From Aliiroseovarius sp. S1123 (GTDB lineage Bacteria; Pseudomonadota; Alphaproteobacteria; Rhodobacterales; Rhodobacteraceae): 64,000 nt of DNA. The notes below the pieces were generated by a model, which was not told the DNA's origin, did not search any database, and saw nothing but the letters and a program-made list of their open reading frames with translations. This document shows, in pieces, positions 45,991 to 55,592 of this stretch (its first letter is position 1; every line of letters starts with the position of its first letter). The translations under genes and the position numbers were made by a program. The stretch lies in assembly GCF_023015885.1 (NCBI RefSeq), contig NZ_JALKBE010000002.1, positions 62,001 through 126,000 on the forward strand. Reading direction: 5' to 3'.

Positions 45991-47445
45991 ATGGTCTCGC
46001 GTGTCATTCCGGTCGATCCTTTTGATCTGGTGATTTTTGGGGGTACAGGCGATCTGTCGCGTCGCAAAATCCTGCCCGGCCTCTATCGGCGCTTCCGCGA
46101 TGGGCAGATGCCCGAAGGCGCGCGCATCATCGGGGCAGCGCGCAGTGAAATGGACGACGAAGGCTTCCGCGATTTCGTGGAAGAGGCCGTGCGCAACTTC
46201 GTCTCAAAGCGCAAATGCGATCCGGACACGTTGGCAGCATTTCGCGAGACGCTGTATTATGTGCAAGTGGATGCTCTGGGCGATGACGGCTGGGCTGAAC
46301 TGAAGGCCAAAAGCCGTCCAGATCGGGTACAGGCATTCTACTTTTCGGTCGGGCCCAGCCTGTTCGGGCCGATTGCCGAACGCCTTCATACCAAAGGGAT
46401 TGCCGGGCCTGAAGCGCGGATCGTAGTAGAAAAACCCTTTGGGCATGACATCGAAACGGCCCGCGCGCTGAACGCCACGCTGGCCGCGCATTTCGACGAA
46501 AGCCAGATTTACCGCATCGACCACTATCTTGGAAAAGAGACGGTGCAAAACCTGATGGCGCTGCGGTTCGGCAATATGCTGTTCGAGCCGCTTTGGAACG
46601 CGCAATACGTGGATCACATCCAGATCACCGTGGCCGAAACCGTCGGCGTTGAAGGGCGGGGTGGGTATTATGACAAATCGGGCGCGATGCGCGACATGGT
46701 GCAAAACCACTTGATGCAGCTTCTGTGCCTGACAGCGATGGAGCCGCCCTCGAAGTTCGATTCCGATGCGGTGCGAGATGAAAAGCTGAAGATCATTCGC
46801 GCGTTGGATCCCGTGGCACCGGAAGACATGGTGCGTGGTCAGTATGCAGCGGATGGTGACGTGGCGTCCTATCTGGCTGACGCGGAAACCGATAGCAGCG
46901 ATACGGAAAGCTTCATTGCGATGAAGCTGCACATCTCGAACTGGCGCTGGAACGGCACGCCGTTTTACCTGCGCACAGGCAAGCGTCTGAAGGCACGGAT
47001 GTCCGAGATTGTCGTGCGCTTCAAGGAACCACCGCACTCGATCTTCGAGGCTGACACTGGCCAATCCGCGAACGAGCTGTCCATCCGCCTGCAGCCCAAT
47101 GAAGGCATGGACCTGAAAGTCACGATCAAAGAGCCGGGGCCGGGTGGAATGCGCCTGATTGATGTGCCGTTGGATATGACCTTTGCCGATGCTTTGGGCG
47201 AGGAAATTGCTGATTCCCCAGATGCTTACGAGCGGTTGATCATGGATGTGATCCGCGGCAATCAGACGCTATTCATGCGCGGGGACGAGGTTGAGGCTGC
47301 ATGGGCCTGGACGGACCCCATTATCGAAGATTGGGAGCGTCGGCGCGACAAGCCCGCACTCTACGAGCCGTTCTCGACCGGACCGGAGGAGGCGCTTATG
47401 CTGTTGCATAAAGATGGCCGTCGCTGGAGGGAGATTCGCGAATGA
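45991..47445 (+). CDS. zwf: Glucose-6-phosphate 1-dehydrogenase
   Basis: NADP-dependent oxidation of glucose 6-phosphate, entry to the oxidative pentose phosphate and Entner-Doudoroff routes. 484 residues. DLVIFGGTGDLSRRKILPGLY is the nucleotide motif, EKPFGHD and the catalytic YRIDHYLGKETVQN site are clear. TGGAG precedes ATG 45991. It overlaps pgl by four bases (ATGA). A LacI-type operator lies upstream. Confidence 0.96.
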   Translation: MVSRVIPVDPFDLVIFGGTGDLSRRKILPGLYRRFRDGQMPEGARIIGAARSEMDDEGFRDFVEEAVRNFVSKRKCDPDTLAAFRETLYYVQVDALGDDGWAELKAKSRPDRVQAFYFSVGPSLFGPIAERLHTKGIAGPEARIVVEKPFGHDIETARALNATLAAHFDESQIYRIDHYLGKETVQNLMALRFGNMLFEPLWNAQYVDHIQITVAETVGVEGRGGYYDKSGAMRDMVQNHLMQLLCLTAMEPPSKFDSDAVRDEKLKIIRALDPVAPEDMVRGQYAADGDVASYLADAETDSSDTESFIAMKLHISNWRWNGTPFYLRTGKRLKARMSEIVVRFKEPPHSIFEADTGQSANELSIRLQPNEGMDLKVTIKEPGPGGMRLIDVPLDMTFADALGEEIADSPDAYERLIMDVIRGNQTLFMRGDEVEAAWAWTDPIIEDWERRRDKPALYEPFSTGPEEALMLLHKDGRRWREIRE

Positions 47446-48116
47446 ACCTGATTGAGTATGCAGATCGCGACATGATGATGCTGGATCTGGCCGACATGCT
47501 GGCGTCCGAGCTGACCCAAATGCTGGATCATGAAGAGCGCGCATCGTTGGCGGTGCCGGGTGGAACGACACCCGGCCCGGTCTTTGATGCGCTCAGCGCG
47601 GTCAATCTGGATTGGGCGCGCGTGGACGTTTTGCTGACGGATGAACGCTGGGTGCCGGAAAGCAGCCCGCGGTCCAACACGGCGCTTCTGCGGTCGCGCC
47701 TGCTGGTGGGACACGCTGCCAAGGCCAATCTGGTGCCGCTCTATGCAGATCACCCTCGACCAGAAGACGCCTTACCGATGCTGTCGCGCGGGATCGAGTC
47801 GATTACGCCAATTTCGGTTGTGCTGTTGGGCATGGGCGAAGACATGCACACGGCCAGCCTGTTTCCAGGCGCCGATCATCTGGACGAAGCCTTGTCTCGC
47901 CACGCCCCACCCTTGCTGCCAATGCGCGCGCCCGGTGCGGATGAACCGCGCGTGACGCTGACTGCGCCGATTTTGAATGGGGCTATGTCGAAACACCTGT
48001 TGATCCTTGGCGCGGCGAAGCGCGATGCGCTGAACAAGGCGATGTCCGAGAAACACGTCCGTCGCGCACCAGTGAAAGCAGTGATGTCAGACATGACGGT
48101 GCACTGGGCGGAATAA
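47442..48116 (+). CDS. pgl: 6-phosphogluconolactonase
   Basis: Hydrolyses the lactone made by Zwf. 224 residues. LAVPGGTTPGPVFDALS and VDVLLTDERWVPESSPRSNTALLRSRLL are family motifs; VLLGMGEDMHTASLFPGADHL is the third. Start ATG 47442 overlaps the zwf stop. Pgi follows 31 bases later in the same operon. Confidence 0.95.
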   Translation: MNLIEYADRDMMMLDLADMLASELTQMLDHEERASLAVPGGTTPGPVFDALSAVNLDWARVDVLLTDERWVPESSPRSNTALLRSRLLVGHAAKANLVPLYADHPRPEDALPMLSRGIESITPISVVLLGMGEDMHTASLFPGADHLDEALSRHAPPLLPMRAPGADEPRVTLTAPILNGAMSKHLLILGAAKRDALNKAMSEKHVRRAPVKAVMSDMTVHWAE

Positions 48117-48147
48117 ACGCGGGCGAAGGCCTGCTCCGGGGATTATT

Positions 48148-49758
48148 ATGACCATTGATAAGCTGATTGCGCATAAAGATACTTTAGCCAACACACGTCT
48201 GAGCGCACTCTTTGACGCCGATACCAATAGGGCCGAGCGGTATAGTTCCGAGGCCGCAGGCCTATATTTCGACTGGTCGAAAACCGGGTTGGATGATCGG
48301 GCGGTTGAGCTGCTTCTGTCCTTTGCGGACGCGGCAGAGGTGGCCGCGCGGCGCGATCAGATGTTCGGTGGCGATAAGATAAACGACACCGAGGGCCGTG
48401 CGGTTCTACACACGGCGCTGCGCGCGGGTCCTGATGCTGAAATCCGGGTGGATGGTGATGACGTCATGCCCGGCGTCCGCGAGACGCTTGCCAGGATGCG
48501 GGATTTCGCGACACGCCTGCGCGCGGGTCAGATCCGCGCGCCCGGGGGCGGGCGCTTTCGTGATGTGGTGAATATCGGCATTGGCGGATCGGATCTTGGT
48601 CCGGCGATGGCCGCGCTGGCGCTGTCACCCTATCACGATGGGCCGAGGGTGCATTTCGTGTCCAACGTGGATGGGGCGCAGATCGCAGATGTCTTGCGTG
48701 GGCTGAACCCGGCGGAAACGCTGATCATGGTGGCCTCGAAGACCTTCACCACCATTGAAACCATGACCAACGCGGCAACGGCCCGCGACTGGCTGCTACG
48801 CGACGTGCCTGCGGATGCGGTTGGTCTGCATTTCGCCGCGCTGTCCTCGAACCTTGAAAAAACGGCCGAGTGGGGCATCGCTGACGAACGTGTCTTTGGG
48901 TTCGAGGATTGGGTTGGCGGGCGCTATTCCATGTGGGGGCCGATTGGCCTGTCTTTGATGATTGCCATTGGCGCTGACAGGTTCGATCAGATGCTGTCCG
49001 GCGCGCGGGCGATGGATCAGCATTTTCAGACCGCCAAAGGCCGCGCGAACATGCCGCTGATGCTGGCTTTGGTCGGGTTCTGGCACCGTCAGGTCTGCGG
49101 CCATGCGACCCGCGCAGTTTTGCCGTACGAACAGCGCCTAGCGCGTCTGCCCGCCTATCTTCAACAGCTAGAGATGGAGAGCAACGGCAAGCGCGTGGCG
49201 TTGGACGGGACTACGCTGGATCTACCTTCTGGCCCCGTGGTCTGGGGCGAGCCGGGCACCAATGGCCAGCACGCTTTTTATCAGCTGATCCATCAGGGTA
49301 CCGACATCATCCCCTGCGAGTTCATGGTCGGGGCAGAGGGGCACGAGCCCCAATTGGCGCACCAGCATCAGCTGTTGGTGGCCAACTGTCTGGCGCAGTC
49401 GCAGGCCCTGATGACAGGCCGCAGCTTGTCCGAAGCGCGCGCGTTGATGCAGGCGAAAGGCTTCGAAGGGGACGAGTTGGAGCGTCAGGCATCCCACCGT
49501 GTGTTCCCCGGAAATCGCCCCTCGACCACGTTGCTCTATCCCAAGCTGACACCAGAGGTGCTCGGCGCGATTGTCGCGCTCTATGAACACCGCGTTTTCG
49601 TGGAGGGGGTGCTTCTTGGCATCAATTCGTTCGACCAGTGGGGCGTTGAGTTGGGTAAAGAACTGGCCGTCGCCTTGGCCCCGGTGCTAAGCGGTGATGG
49701 TCCTGCGAATGCCTTGGATGGATCAACGCGCGCTCTGATCAAGAGGTTGGGTGAATAG
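48148..49758 (+). CDS. pgi: Glucose-6-phosphate isomerase
   Basis: Interconverts glucose 6-phosphate and fructose 6-phosphate. 536 residues. VNIGIGGSDLGPAMAALAL and the signature VWGEPGTNGQHAFYQLIHQGT with the catalytic region, followed by EHRVFVEGVLLGINSFDQWGVELGK near the end. Zwf-pgl-pgi in one operon allow glucose and fructose phosphates to enter the same oxidative route. Confidence 0.96.
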   Translation: MTIDKLIAHKDTLANTRLSALFDADTNRAERYSSEAAGLYFDWSKTGLDDRAVELLLSFADAAEVAARRDQMFGGDKINDTEGRAVLHTALRAGPDAEIRVDGDDVMPGVRETLARMRDFATRLRAGQIRAPGGGRFRDVVNIGIGGSDLGPAMAALALSPYHDGPRVHFVSNVDGAQIADVLRGLNPAETLIMVASKTFTTIETMTNAATARDWLLRDVPADAVGLHFAALSSNLEKTAEWGIADERVFGFEDWVGGRYSMWGPIGLSLMIAIGADRFDQMLSGARAMDQHFQTAKGRANMPLMLALVGFWHRQVCGHATRAVLPYEQRLARLPAYLQQLEMESNGKRVALDGTTLDLPSGPVVWGEPGTNGQHAFYQLIHQGTDIIPCEFMVGAEGHEPQLAHQHQLLVANCLAQSQALMTGRSLSEARALMQAKGFEGDELERQASHRVFPGNRPSTTLLYPKLTPEVLGAIVALYEHRVFVEGVLLGINSFDQWGVELGKELAVALAPVLSGDGPANALDGSTRALIKRLGE

Positions 49759-49790
49759 CGACCAATAAGTCCTTGGAAAGCATGCGCTAA

Positions 49791-50756
49791 TCAGGCTGCG
49801 CTTGCGTTCCCATTGGTGTGGGCCAGCAGGTGAATCGCGTCATAGACCTGCGCCCGGATCTGTTCGGCCTCCATCAGCACTTCGTGTTCGCATCCGTGCA
49901 TGACATTCAACCGACCGTCGCGCCACCGTCCCATCAATTCGTGGATCGGTTCCGATTCCACAATGCGCTCTTGTGTGCCAAGGAAAGTCACGGTTTGTGT
50001 GCTGGGTGCGGGCAGTTTCATCAGCTCTGTGGTTTCGCGCAGGGCAGCATAGAGCCAGCCCGCGGTGGGGCCGCCCAAAGTCAACTCGGGACGCGCGCTG
50101 GCTTGCAGTTGCATCAGCGCGTACATCTCGGGATCGGTGGTCAGCATGTTGTCTTCAAACGGCTGAATATCGACATAGGTTTTGCGCGCGGTGCCGGGGG
50201 TCAGCATCAGTTTCCACGGGGTCTGATGCAGCGCCCATGACACGCCCCAAGCGATGGGACGCAGGGCCGAGGCGATGGTGATCCCCCACATGGGCGCCGA
50301 GAAACAGGCGCCTTTCACGTCCAGCCCCTCGTGCAGCGACCGCAATCCGATGCAGCCGCCCATGGAATGCCCTACAAGAACGAAGGGGCGGGGCAGGTCC
50401 AGCTCGATGGCCAGTGCCATCATGGCGGCCACATCAAGCTGATATTCCGAGAAATGCCCCACATGGCCCAGCAGACGGTCTTGATCAGCGCGATCCGACA
50501 GGCCTTGCCCCCGCCAATCGATGCTAAGCGTTGCAAATCCGCGGTCCGCCAGTTCGGCGGCGATCAGGCCGTATTTCTCGATATATTCGGTGCGACCGGG
50601 GAACAGCAGGACCGTCCCGGCAGGGGTGGCTGTTTGGGCTGCAGGCCACAGCCCAAGTCGGATCCGCACACCATCCGACGTCTCACGCCAAAAGGCCCGC
50701 CCTTCGGCGGGTCCTTGTGCGATATCGTAGAACAAAGGGGCGTCAGAAGTGGTCAT
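49791..50756 (-). CDS. Alpha/beta hydrolase, lysophospholipase/monoacylglycerol lipase type
   Basis: 321 residues. VLLFPGRTEYIEKYGLIAAELADRGFATLSIDWRGQGLSDR is a typical PldB/MGL start, VGHSMGGCIGLRSL contains the nucleophile serine, and GCEHEVLMEAE the histidine. Cleaves an unknown acyl ester. ATG 50756 follows AAGGA; a longer frame to 50819 overlaps the SCP2 gene. It is 31 bases after the SCP2 gene on the same strand, so the two probably form an operon. Only 32 bases separate it from the convergent pgi gene. Confidence 0.88.
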   Translation of the reverse strand: MTTSDAPLFYDIAQGPAEGRAFWRETSDGVRIRLGLWPAAQTATPAGTVLLFPGRTEYIEKYGLIAAELADRGFATLSIDWRGQGLSDRADQDRLLGHVGHFSEYQLDVAAMMALAIELDLPRPFVLVGHSMGGCIGLRSLHEGLDVKGACFSAPMWGITIASALRPIAWGVSWALHQTPWKLMLTPGTARKTYVDIQPFEDNMLTTDPEMYALMQLQASARPELTLGGPTAGWLYAALRETTELMKLPAPSTQTVTFLGTQERIVESEPIHELMGRWRDGRLNVMHGCEHEVLMEAEQIRAQVYDAIHLLAHTNGNASAA

Positions 50757-50787
50757 TCCGCAGATCCTTGCCGAATATCCGTGTGTT

Positions 50788-51078
50788 TTAGGCCAGAACA
50801 GCGCCAAGCTGCATGGCAAGACCCATGTTGCCGTCCACTGCCAGCTTTCCGGTCATGAAGGCGGTGGTCGGGTTCAGGTCGCCCGACAACATGTCCTGAA
50901 AGACGTCTGCATCGGCCGTCAGGGTCACGTCAGCGTCATCGTCGCCCGCGCGCACGCCGTCAGCGTCGATGATGATACCACCTTCGCCGTTGATCACAAA
51001 CTTGGCGGTGCCGCCGTCAAATCCGCCGCCGACTTTATCGCTCAGTGCGGCCACTGCCGTGTTGATTACGTCGCTCAA
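50788..51078 (-). CDS. SCP2 sterol-binding domain protein
   Basis: 96-residue stand-alone SCP2 domain: FVINGEGGIIIDADGV, DDADVTLTADADVFQDMLSGDLNPTTAFMTGKLAVDGNMGLAMQLG. Binds lipids or acyl-CoA in a hydrophobic groove. The start is TTG 51078, preceded by a strong GGAGG seven bases away; no ATG in frame fits. It lies upstream of the hydrolase gene. A 24-base near-palindrome is centred 77 bases upstream. Confidence 0.88.
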   Translation of the reverse strand: MSDVINTAVAALSDKVGGGFDGGTAKFVINGEGGIIIDADGVRAGDDDADVTLTADADVFQDMLSGDLNPTTAFMTGKLAVDGNMGLAMQLGAVLA

Positions 51079-51143
51079 TTCTAGTCCTCCAATAATAGCC
51101 CGATGGGCATGGGTGTCTCGAGCATGCTAGATCAAAGTTTCCG

Positions 51144-51167
51144 TGCACGTAAACCGGTTTTCGTGCA
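51144..51167. promoter_or_regulatory. 24-base near-perfect palindrome between SCP2 and TPR genes
   Basis: Arms TGCACG (51144-51149) and CGTGCA (51162-51167) flank AAACCGGTTT (51151-51160); only the T/T pair at 51150 and 51161 breaks the symmetry. It lies in the divergent region of two genes, so it is a likely operator. The regulator is unknown. Confidence 0.65.
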
Positions 51168-51263
51168 GTCGACGCAAGGGAACTTGAAGTTTCCACCTGC
51201 GATGCGTGCGGGACACACGCGAATGTGCCTGTTCTAGAAGAATTTTGCGCGCTAACATTCCTT

Positions 51264-51818
51264 ATGCGCATATTTTCGCTGATCTTGCTGTTTGCCGTGT
51301 TGGTCGGGGTCGTCCCGCCCGGCGTAGCAGTTGCGCAAGATCGCCATGATCAGCTGGACACCCTGTTTTCAGAGCTTCAAACCGCCGATGACAGCAATTG
51401 GCAAGCGCTGGAAAGCGAGATCTGGGAGCTTTGGTCCCGATCTGGCTCGGATGCGATGGATCTTTTGCTGTGGCGCGGTCAGTCTGCGATTGAGAGCGGA
51501 GATCTGGAACGTGCGATTGACCACCTCTCAGCGCTGACCGACCATGCGCCGGAGTTTGCCGAGGGGTGGAATGCCCGTGCGACAGCCTTCTACCTGTCCG
51601 GAGAGCTGGGCCTGTCCCTGAATGACATCGCGCAAACCCTGTCACTGGAGCCGCGCCATTTCGGGGCATTGACGGGGTTGGGATTGATCCTTGAAGAGCT
51701 CGGGAATGAGGCCCGCGCGTTAGAAGCTTATCGCCACGCCCTTGCTATACATCCGCACAGTGACGACATAAAAGGCGCCGTGGCCCGTTTGGAACAGAAA
51801 CGGGCGAAGGATATTTGA
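51264..51818 (+). CDS. Secreted TPR-repeat protein
   Basis: 184 residues. Signal peptide MRIFSLILLFAVLVGVVPPGVAVA, mature start QDRHDQLDTLFSELQ. Three TPR-like helix pairs can be read: LDTLFSELQTADDSNWQALES, ARATAFYLSGELGLSLNDIAQTLSLEPRHF and GALTGLGLILEELGNEARALEAYRHALAIHPHS. The partner is unknown; periplasmic scaffolding is likely. ATG 51264 is chosen; the longer frame to 51225 would hide the signal peptide. The helicase gene follows. Confidence 0.85.
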   Translation: MRIFSLILLFAVLVGVVPPGVAVAQDRHDQLDTLFSELQTADDSNWQALESEIWELWSRSGSDAMDLLLWRGQSAIESGDLERAIDHLSALTDHAPEFAEGWNARATAFYLSGELGLSLNDIAQTLSLEPRHFGALTGLGLILEELGNEARALEAYRHALAIHPHSDDIKGAVARLEQKRAKDI

Positions 51819-51855
51819 TCGTCCTGTCAGGACGGTGGCGTCGAAAGGGCAGAGC

Positions 51856-54636
51856 ATGGTTTCCGACAGCGCGCGAGGTGGCCCACGGATTACTGCCGTT
51901 CTGGGTCCAACCAACACTGGCAAAACGCATTACGCGCTCGAGCGTATGTTGGGCTATCGCTCTGGTGTGATTGGCCTGCCGCTGCGCCTTCTGGCGCGCG
52001 AGGTCTATGACAAGCTGGTCAGCTTGCGCGGTCCCAACGCGGTGGCGCTGGTCACCGGTGAGGAACGTATCGTCCCCGACCGCGCCCAATATTGGGTCGC
52101 CACGGTCGAGGCGATGCCGCTGGGGCTGGGTGCTGATTTTGTCGCCATTGACGAAATCCAGCTCTGTACGGATGCCGAACGTGGTCACGTCTTCACCGAC
52201 CGCCTTCTGCATATGCGCGGCACGCAGGAAACCCTGTTCATGGGGGCGGACACGATGCGCCCGGTGATTGCCGGGCTGATCCCGGATGTGCAGTTCCTGC
52301 GGCGCGAGCGATTCTCAGAGCTCATCCACGCCGGATCGAAGAAGCTCAGCCGGATGCCGGGGCGGTCGGCCATCGTGGGCTTCTCGGTCGATAACCTCTA
52401 TGCGATTGCGGAACTGATGCGCCGTCAGAAGGGCGGGGTGGCCGTGGTGATGGGGGCGCTGTCCCCTCGGACACGGAATGCGCAGGTCGAGATGTATCAG
52501 AATGGCGACGTGGACTATCTGGTCGCCACCGACGCCATTGGTATGGGGCTGAACCTTGATATTGACCACGTGGCGTTCTCGGCGCTGACCAAGTTCGACG
52601 GCCACCGGATGCGGCCGCTTCTGCCCAGCGAGCTGGCGCAGATCGCCGGTCGGGCAGGGCGGCATATGAACCACGGCTCTTTCGGGGTGACGGGCGAAGC
52701 CCCGCTGATGTCTGATGAGGTCGCGGATGCGATCTGTTCGCACCAGTTCGCCCCTGACAAGAAGCTTTTTTGGCGCAACCGCGATCTGTCCTTTGGCACG
52801 ATCTCGGCGCTGATCCGGTCGCTGGAAGCGCCGACCGGCAATGATTGGCTGACCCGCGGGCGGGATGCTGACGACGTTATGGCGCTTAAGCTGCTGGCCA
52901 AGGATGACGAAGTAGCCGCGCGCGCCAGCGATGGGCGGTCTGTGTCGCTGCTGTGGGAGCTTTGCCAGCTGCCAGATTTCCGCGGGATTAGTCACGGCGA
53001 ACACGCAGGGCTGATCACGCAACTTTTCAACGACATCCACCAGCATGGTCGTGTCAAACGCGACTGGTTTGCGCGGCAGGTCAAGCGCATTGACCGCACG
53101 GATGGGGACATTGACGCGCTGTCCAAGCGCTTGGCCTATATCCGCACATGGACCTATGTGGCGCAACGCCGCGACTGGTTGGATGATGTTAGCCATTGGC
53201 GCGGCGAGACTCGTGCTGTAGAAGATCGCCTGTCGGATGCGTTACACGCGCGTCTGACCCAAAGATTTGTTGACCGGCGCACAAGCGTTTTGCTGCGCCG
53301 GTTGAAGCAGAAGGAGAGCCTTGTGGCTGACGTGAACGATAAAGGTGAAGTGACGGTAGAAGGCCAGTTTGTTGGCCGATTGGAGGGGTTCCGGTTTAGC
53401 CAGGATACCGCCCAGACACCGGAAGAAGCCAAAACCCTGCGGGCAGCAAGCCTGAAGGCCTTGGCGCCAGAATTTCACCTGCGGGCAGACCGTTTTTATA
53501 ACGCGCCCGACACCGAGATGGACTTCACCGAACAAGGTGGCCTGATGTGGGGCGAGCTTGCCGTGGGCAAGCTGGTCAAAGGTGATGACGTGGCCAAGCC
53601 GCGCGTGCAGGCCTTTGTTGATGACGAGGCCGGATCGGATGTGGCTGAGAAAGTCACCCGCCGTCTGCAGCACTTCATCGACCGCAAGGTGCAGGCACTG
53701 TTCGAGCCGCTGGCCACCATCGAGAAAGACGAGACGCTGACCGGCATGGCTCGTGGCTTTGGCTTCCGCATGATCGAGAATCTGGGCATCATCCCGCGCG
53801 ATCAGGTTGCCGGCGAGGTCAAGGATCTGGACCAAGACGCCCGTGGCGCGTTGCGCAAGCACGGTGTGCGTTTTGGTCAGTTTACCATCTTCATGCCGCT
53901 TCTGCTGAAGCCTGCGCCGACTCGTTTGCGTCTGGTACTGGACAGCTTGTGGAAAGGTCTGGACGAGTTCCCTGAAAGCCCGCCCCCCGGTCTGGTGACG
54001 ATTCCCGTGATCGAGGGCGTGGATCACTCGGCCTATCTGCTGTCGGGCTATCGCCCAGCAGGCGCCCGTGCCATCCGCATCGACATGCTAGAGCGTCTGG
54101 CGGACCAGCTGCGCGTGGAAGACAGCCGTGGCGGCTTTGAAGCCAAGGCTGATATGCTGTCGATCACCGGCATGACGCTGGAGCAGTTCGCCGATCTGAT
54201 GCAGGGTCTGGGCTATAAGGCTGAAAAGGGCGAGCGCGAGAAGGTGAAAGCTGTCACCGAGGTTCCGGCTGACGCACCCGCAGAAGCGCCTGCTGCTGAG
54301 GAAACACCGGCTGACGCTACACCCGAGGCTTCTGAGGCTCCCGCTGAAGACACCGGTCCCGAAATGGAATCCTTCTTCACCTTCACATGGGGCGGCTTTG
54401 GTCGTGCCCGTCAGGGTGGTGGCGGCAAACCGCGTGGCGAACGCGGGCAGGGCAAACCAGGCGGCAAGCCGCGTGGCGACCGCTCGGGTGGTAAGCCCGG
54501 TCGAGGGAAGGGCCCCAATAAAGGTCCGCGCGACATGAAGCCGAAAAGCTTCCAGTCCGGTCCGAAAAAGGAAAAGGCCATCGACCCGGATAACCCGTTC
54601 GCAGCGGCCCTGATGGGTCTGAAAGACAAAGGCTAA
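51856..54636 (+). CDS. SUV3-like ATP-dependent RNA helicase (MgpS type)
   Basis: 926 residues. ITAVLGPTNTGKTHYALERML is the Walker A segment, AIDEIQL the Walker B (DEIQ) motif, MGADTMRP motif III-like, and [29 protein letters not shown] motif VI. The arrangement matches the SUV3 family, which partners exoribonucleases in mitochondria. The C-terminal about 170 residues are low-complexity: Ala/Pro/Glu-rich, then Gly-Lys-Arg repeats (GKPRG), a likely RNA-binding tail. ATG 51856 is preferred; GTG 51835 is possible. The S4 gene follows six bases after the stop. Confidence 0.9.
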   Translation: MVSDSARGGPRITAVLGPTNTGKTHYALERMLGYRSGVIGLPLRLLAREVYDKLVSLRGPNAVALVTGEERIVPDRAQYWVATVEAMPLGLGADFVAIDEIQLCTDAERGHVFTDRLLHMRGTQETLFMGADTMRPVIAGLIPDVQFLRRERFSELIHAGSKKLSRMPGRSAIVGFSVDNLYAIAELMRRQKGGVAVVMGALSPRTRNAQVEMYQNGDVDYLVATDAIGMGLNLDIDHVAFSALTKFDGHRMRPLLPSELAQIAGRAGRHMNHGSFGVTGEAPLMSDEVADAICSHQFAPDKKLFWRNRDLSFGTISALIRSLEAPTGNDWLTRGRDADDVMALKLLAKDDEVAARASDGRSVSLLWELCQLPDFRGISHGEHAGLITQLFNDIHQHGRVKRDWFARQVKRIDRTDGDIDALSKRLAYIRTWTYVAQRRDWLDDVSHWRGETRAVEDRLSDALHARLTQRFVDRRTSVLLRRLKQKESLVADVNDKGEVTVEGQFVGRLEGFRFSQDTAQTPEEAKTLRAASLKALAPEFHLRADRFYNAPDTEMDFTEQGGLMWGELAVGKLVKGDDVAKPRVQAFVDDEAGSDVAEKVTRRLQHFIDRKVQALFEPLATIEKDETLTGMARGFGFRMIENLGIIPRDQVAGEVKDLDQDARGALRKHGVRFGQFTIFMPLLLKPAPTRLRLVLDSLWKGLDEFPESPPPGLVTIPVIEGVDHSAYLLSGYRPAGARAIRIDMLERLADQLRVEDSRGGFEAKADMLSITGMTLEQFADLMQGLGYKAEKGEREKVKAVTEVPADAPAEAPAAEETPADATPEASEAPAEDTGPEMESFFTFTWGGFGRARQGGGGKPRGERGQGKPGGKPRGDRSGGKPGRGKGPNKGPRDMKPKSFQSGPKKEKAIDPDNPFAAALMGLKDKG

Positions 54637-54642
54637 GCCGCG

Positions 54643-55071
54643 ATGGCGGACACACAGGGGAAGGGCAGCTTGCTACCCACCCCGGCAGGACCAAAAATGC
54701 GCGTGGACAAGTGGTTGTGGCACGCGCGTTTTTTCAAGACCCGAGGGCTGGCCACCAAACTGGTGACCGCCGGACATCTGCGGGTCAATGGCGACAAGAT
54801 CGCGAAAGCCTCACATGGAATCACCGCGGGCGATGTTCTGACCTTTCCGCAGGCCAAACAGGTACGTGTTATCCGTATCGCGACGCTGTCAACGCGCCGA
54901 GGTCCGGCGCCCGAGGCCCAAGCGCTTTACGAAGACCTTGATCCGCCCTCAAATAGAACGGACAATGTTCTGCAATCGCAAGCATCAGTGCCAAAAACGG
55001 TCGGAAAGGGCCGTCCGACTAAGAAAGATCGTCGCATCTTGGATCAAACCCGTAGGACTATGCTTGATTGA
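54643..55071 (+). CDS. S4-domain RNA-binding protein (HslR-like)
   Basis: 142 residues. MRVDKWLWHARFFKTRGLATKLVTAGHLRVNGDKIAKASHGITAGDVLTF is the S4 domain, very close to HslR, which binds 50S subunits with nascent chains after heat shock. The tail is basic (GKGRPTKKDRR). The first 18 residues precede the S4 domain. It begins six bases after the helicase stop, an arrangement that suggests a joint RNA-related operon. Confidence 0.9.
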   Translation: MADTQGKGSLLPTPAGPKMRVDKWLWHARFFKTRGLATKLVTAGHLRVNGDKIAKASHGITAGDVLTFPQAKQVRVIRIATLSTRRGPAPEAQALYEDLDPPSNRTDNVLQSQASVPKTVGKGRPTKKDRRILDQTRRTMLD

Positions 55072-55120
55072 TCCCGCGTGCTGTCCTAAGTGAGGCCGAG
55101 ACCAAATTGAAGGTGCCACA

Positions 55121-55456
55121 ATGACCTATGTCGTCCAAGACAACTGCATCGCCTGCAAATACACCGACTGTGTGGAAGTTTGCCCCGTAGACTGCTTCTA
55201 TGAAGGTGAAAACATGCTGGTCATCCATCCGGACGAATGCATCGACTGTGGTGTGTGTGAACCGGAATGCCCGGCCGACGCCATCCGCGCCGACACCGAG
55301 CCGGGAACGGAAAAATGGGTCGAGTTCAACCGCAAGTATTCGGAACTGTGGCCGGTGATCGTCGAGCGCAAAGACCCGCTGCCCGAAGCGGAAGAGCGTG
55401 ACGGTGAAGATGGCAAGCTCGAGAAATACTTCTCGGAAGCCCCCGCTGAACAGTAA
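55121..55456 (+). CDS. fdxA: Ferredoxin, 7Fe (3Fe-4S/4Fe-4S)
   Basis: 111 residues. Motifs [18 protein letters not shown] and [16 protein letters not shown] hold the two clusters; the first lacks one cysteine of the classic set, giving a 3Fe-4S centre, and the C-terminal extension (residues 62-111) is typical of FdxA. Electron carrier; partner not visible. AAGGTG precedes ATG. Last gene of the helicase-S4-fdxA run. Confidence 0.93.
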   Translation: MTYVVQDNCIACKYTDCVEVCPVDCFYEGENMLVIHPDECIDCGVCEPECPADAIRADTEPGTEKWVEFNRKYSELWPVIVERKDPLPEAEERDGEDGKLEKYFSEAPAEQ

Positions 55457-55504
55457 GCCATTCTCCGGTTGGGGTGGGGCTAATCTTGTCGGGCAGAGCG
55501 GAAG

Positions 55505-55520
55505 TTGACCGATCGGTCAA
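55505..55520. promoter_or_regulatory. Perfect 16-base palindrome downstream of fdxA
   Basis: TTGACCGATCGGTCAA is an exact palindrome, of the TetR-operator kind. No TetR gene is near. It lies 42 bases before a TATACT -10-like element (55562-55567). Confidence 0.6.
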
Positions 55521-55592
55521 TCTTCTGCATTGCAGCGCTTTTCCAAGCCCTGTTTTTGTGGTATACTCATCTTAAATCTTGGGTCGATCATG

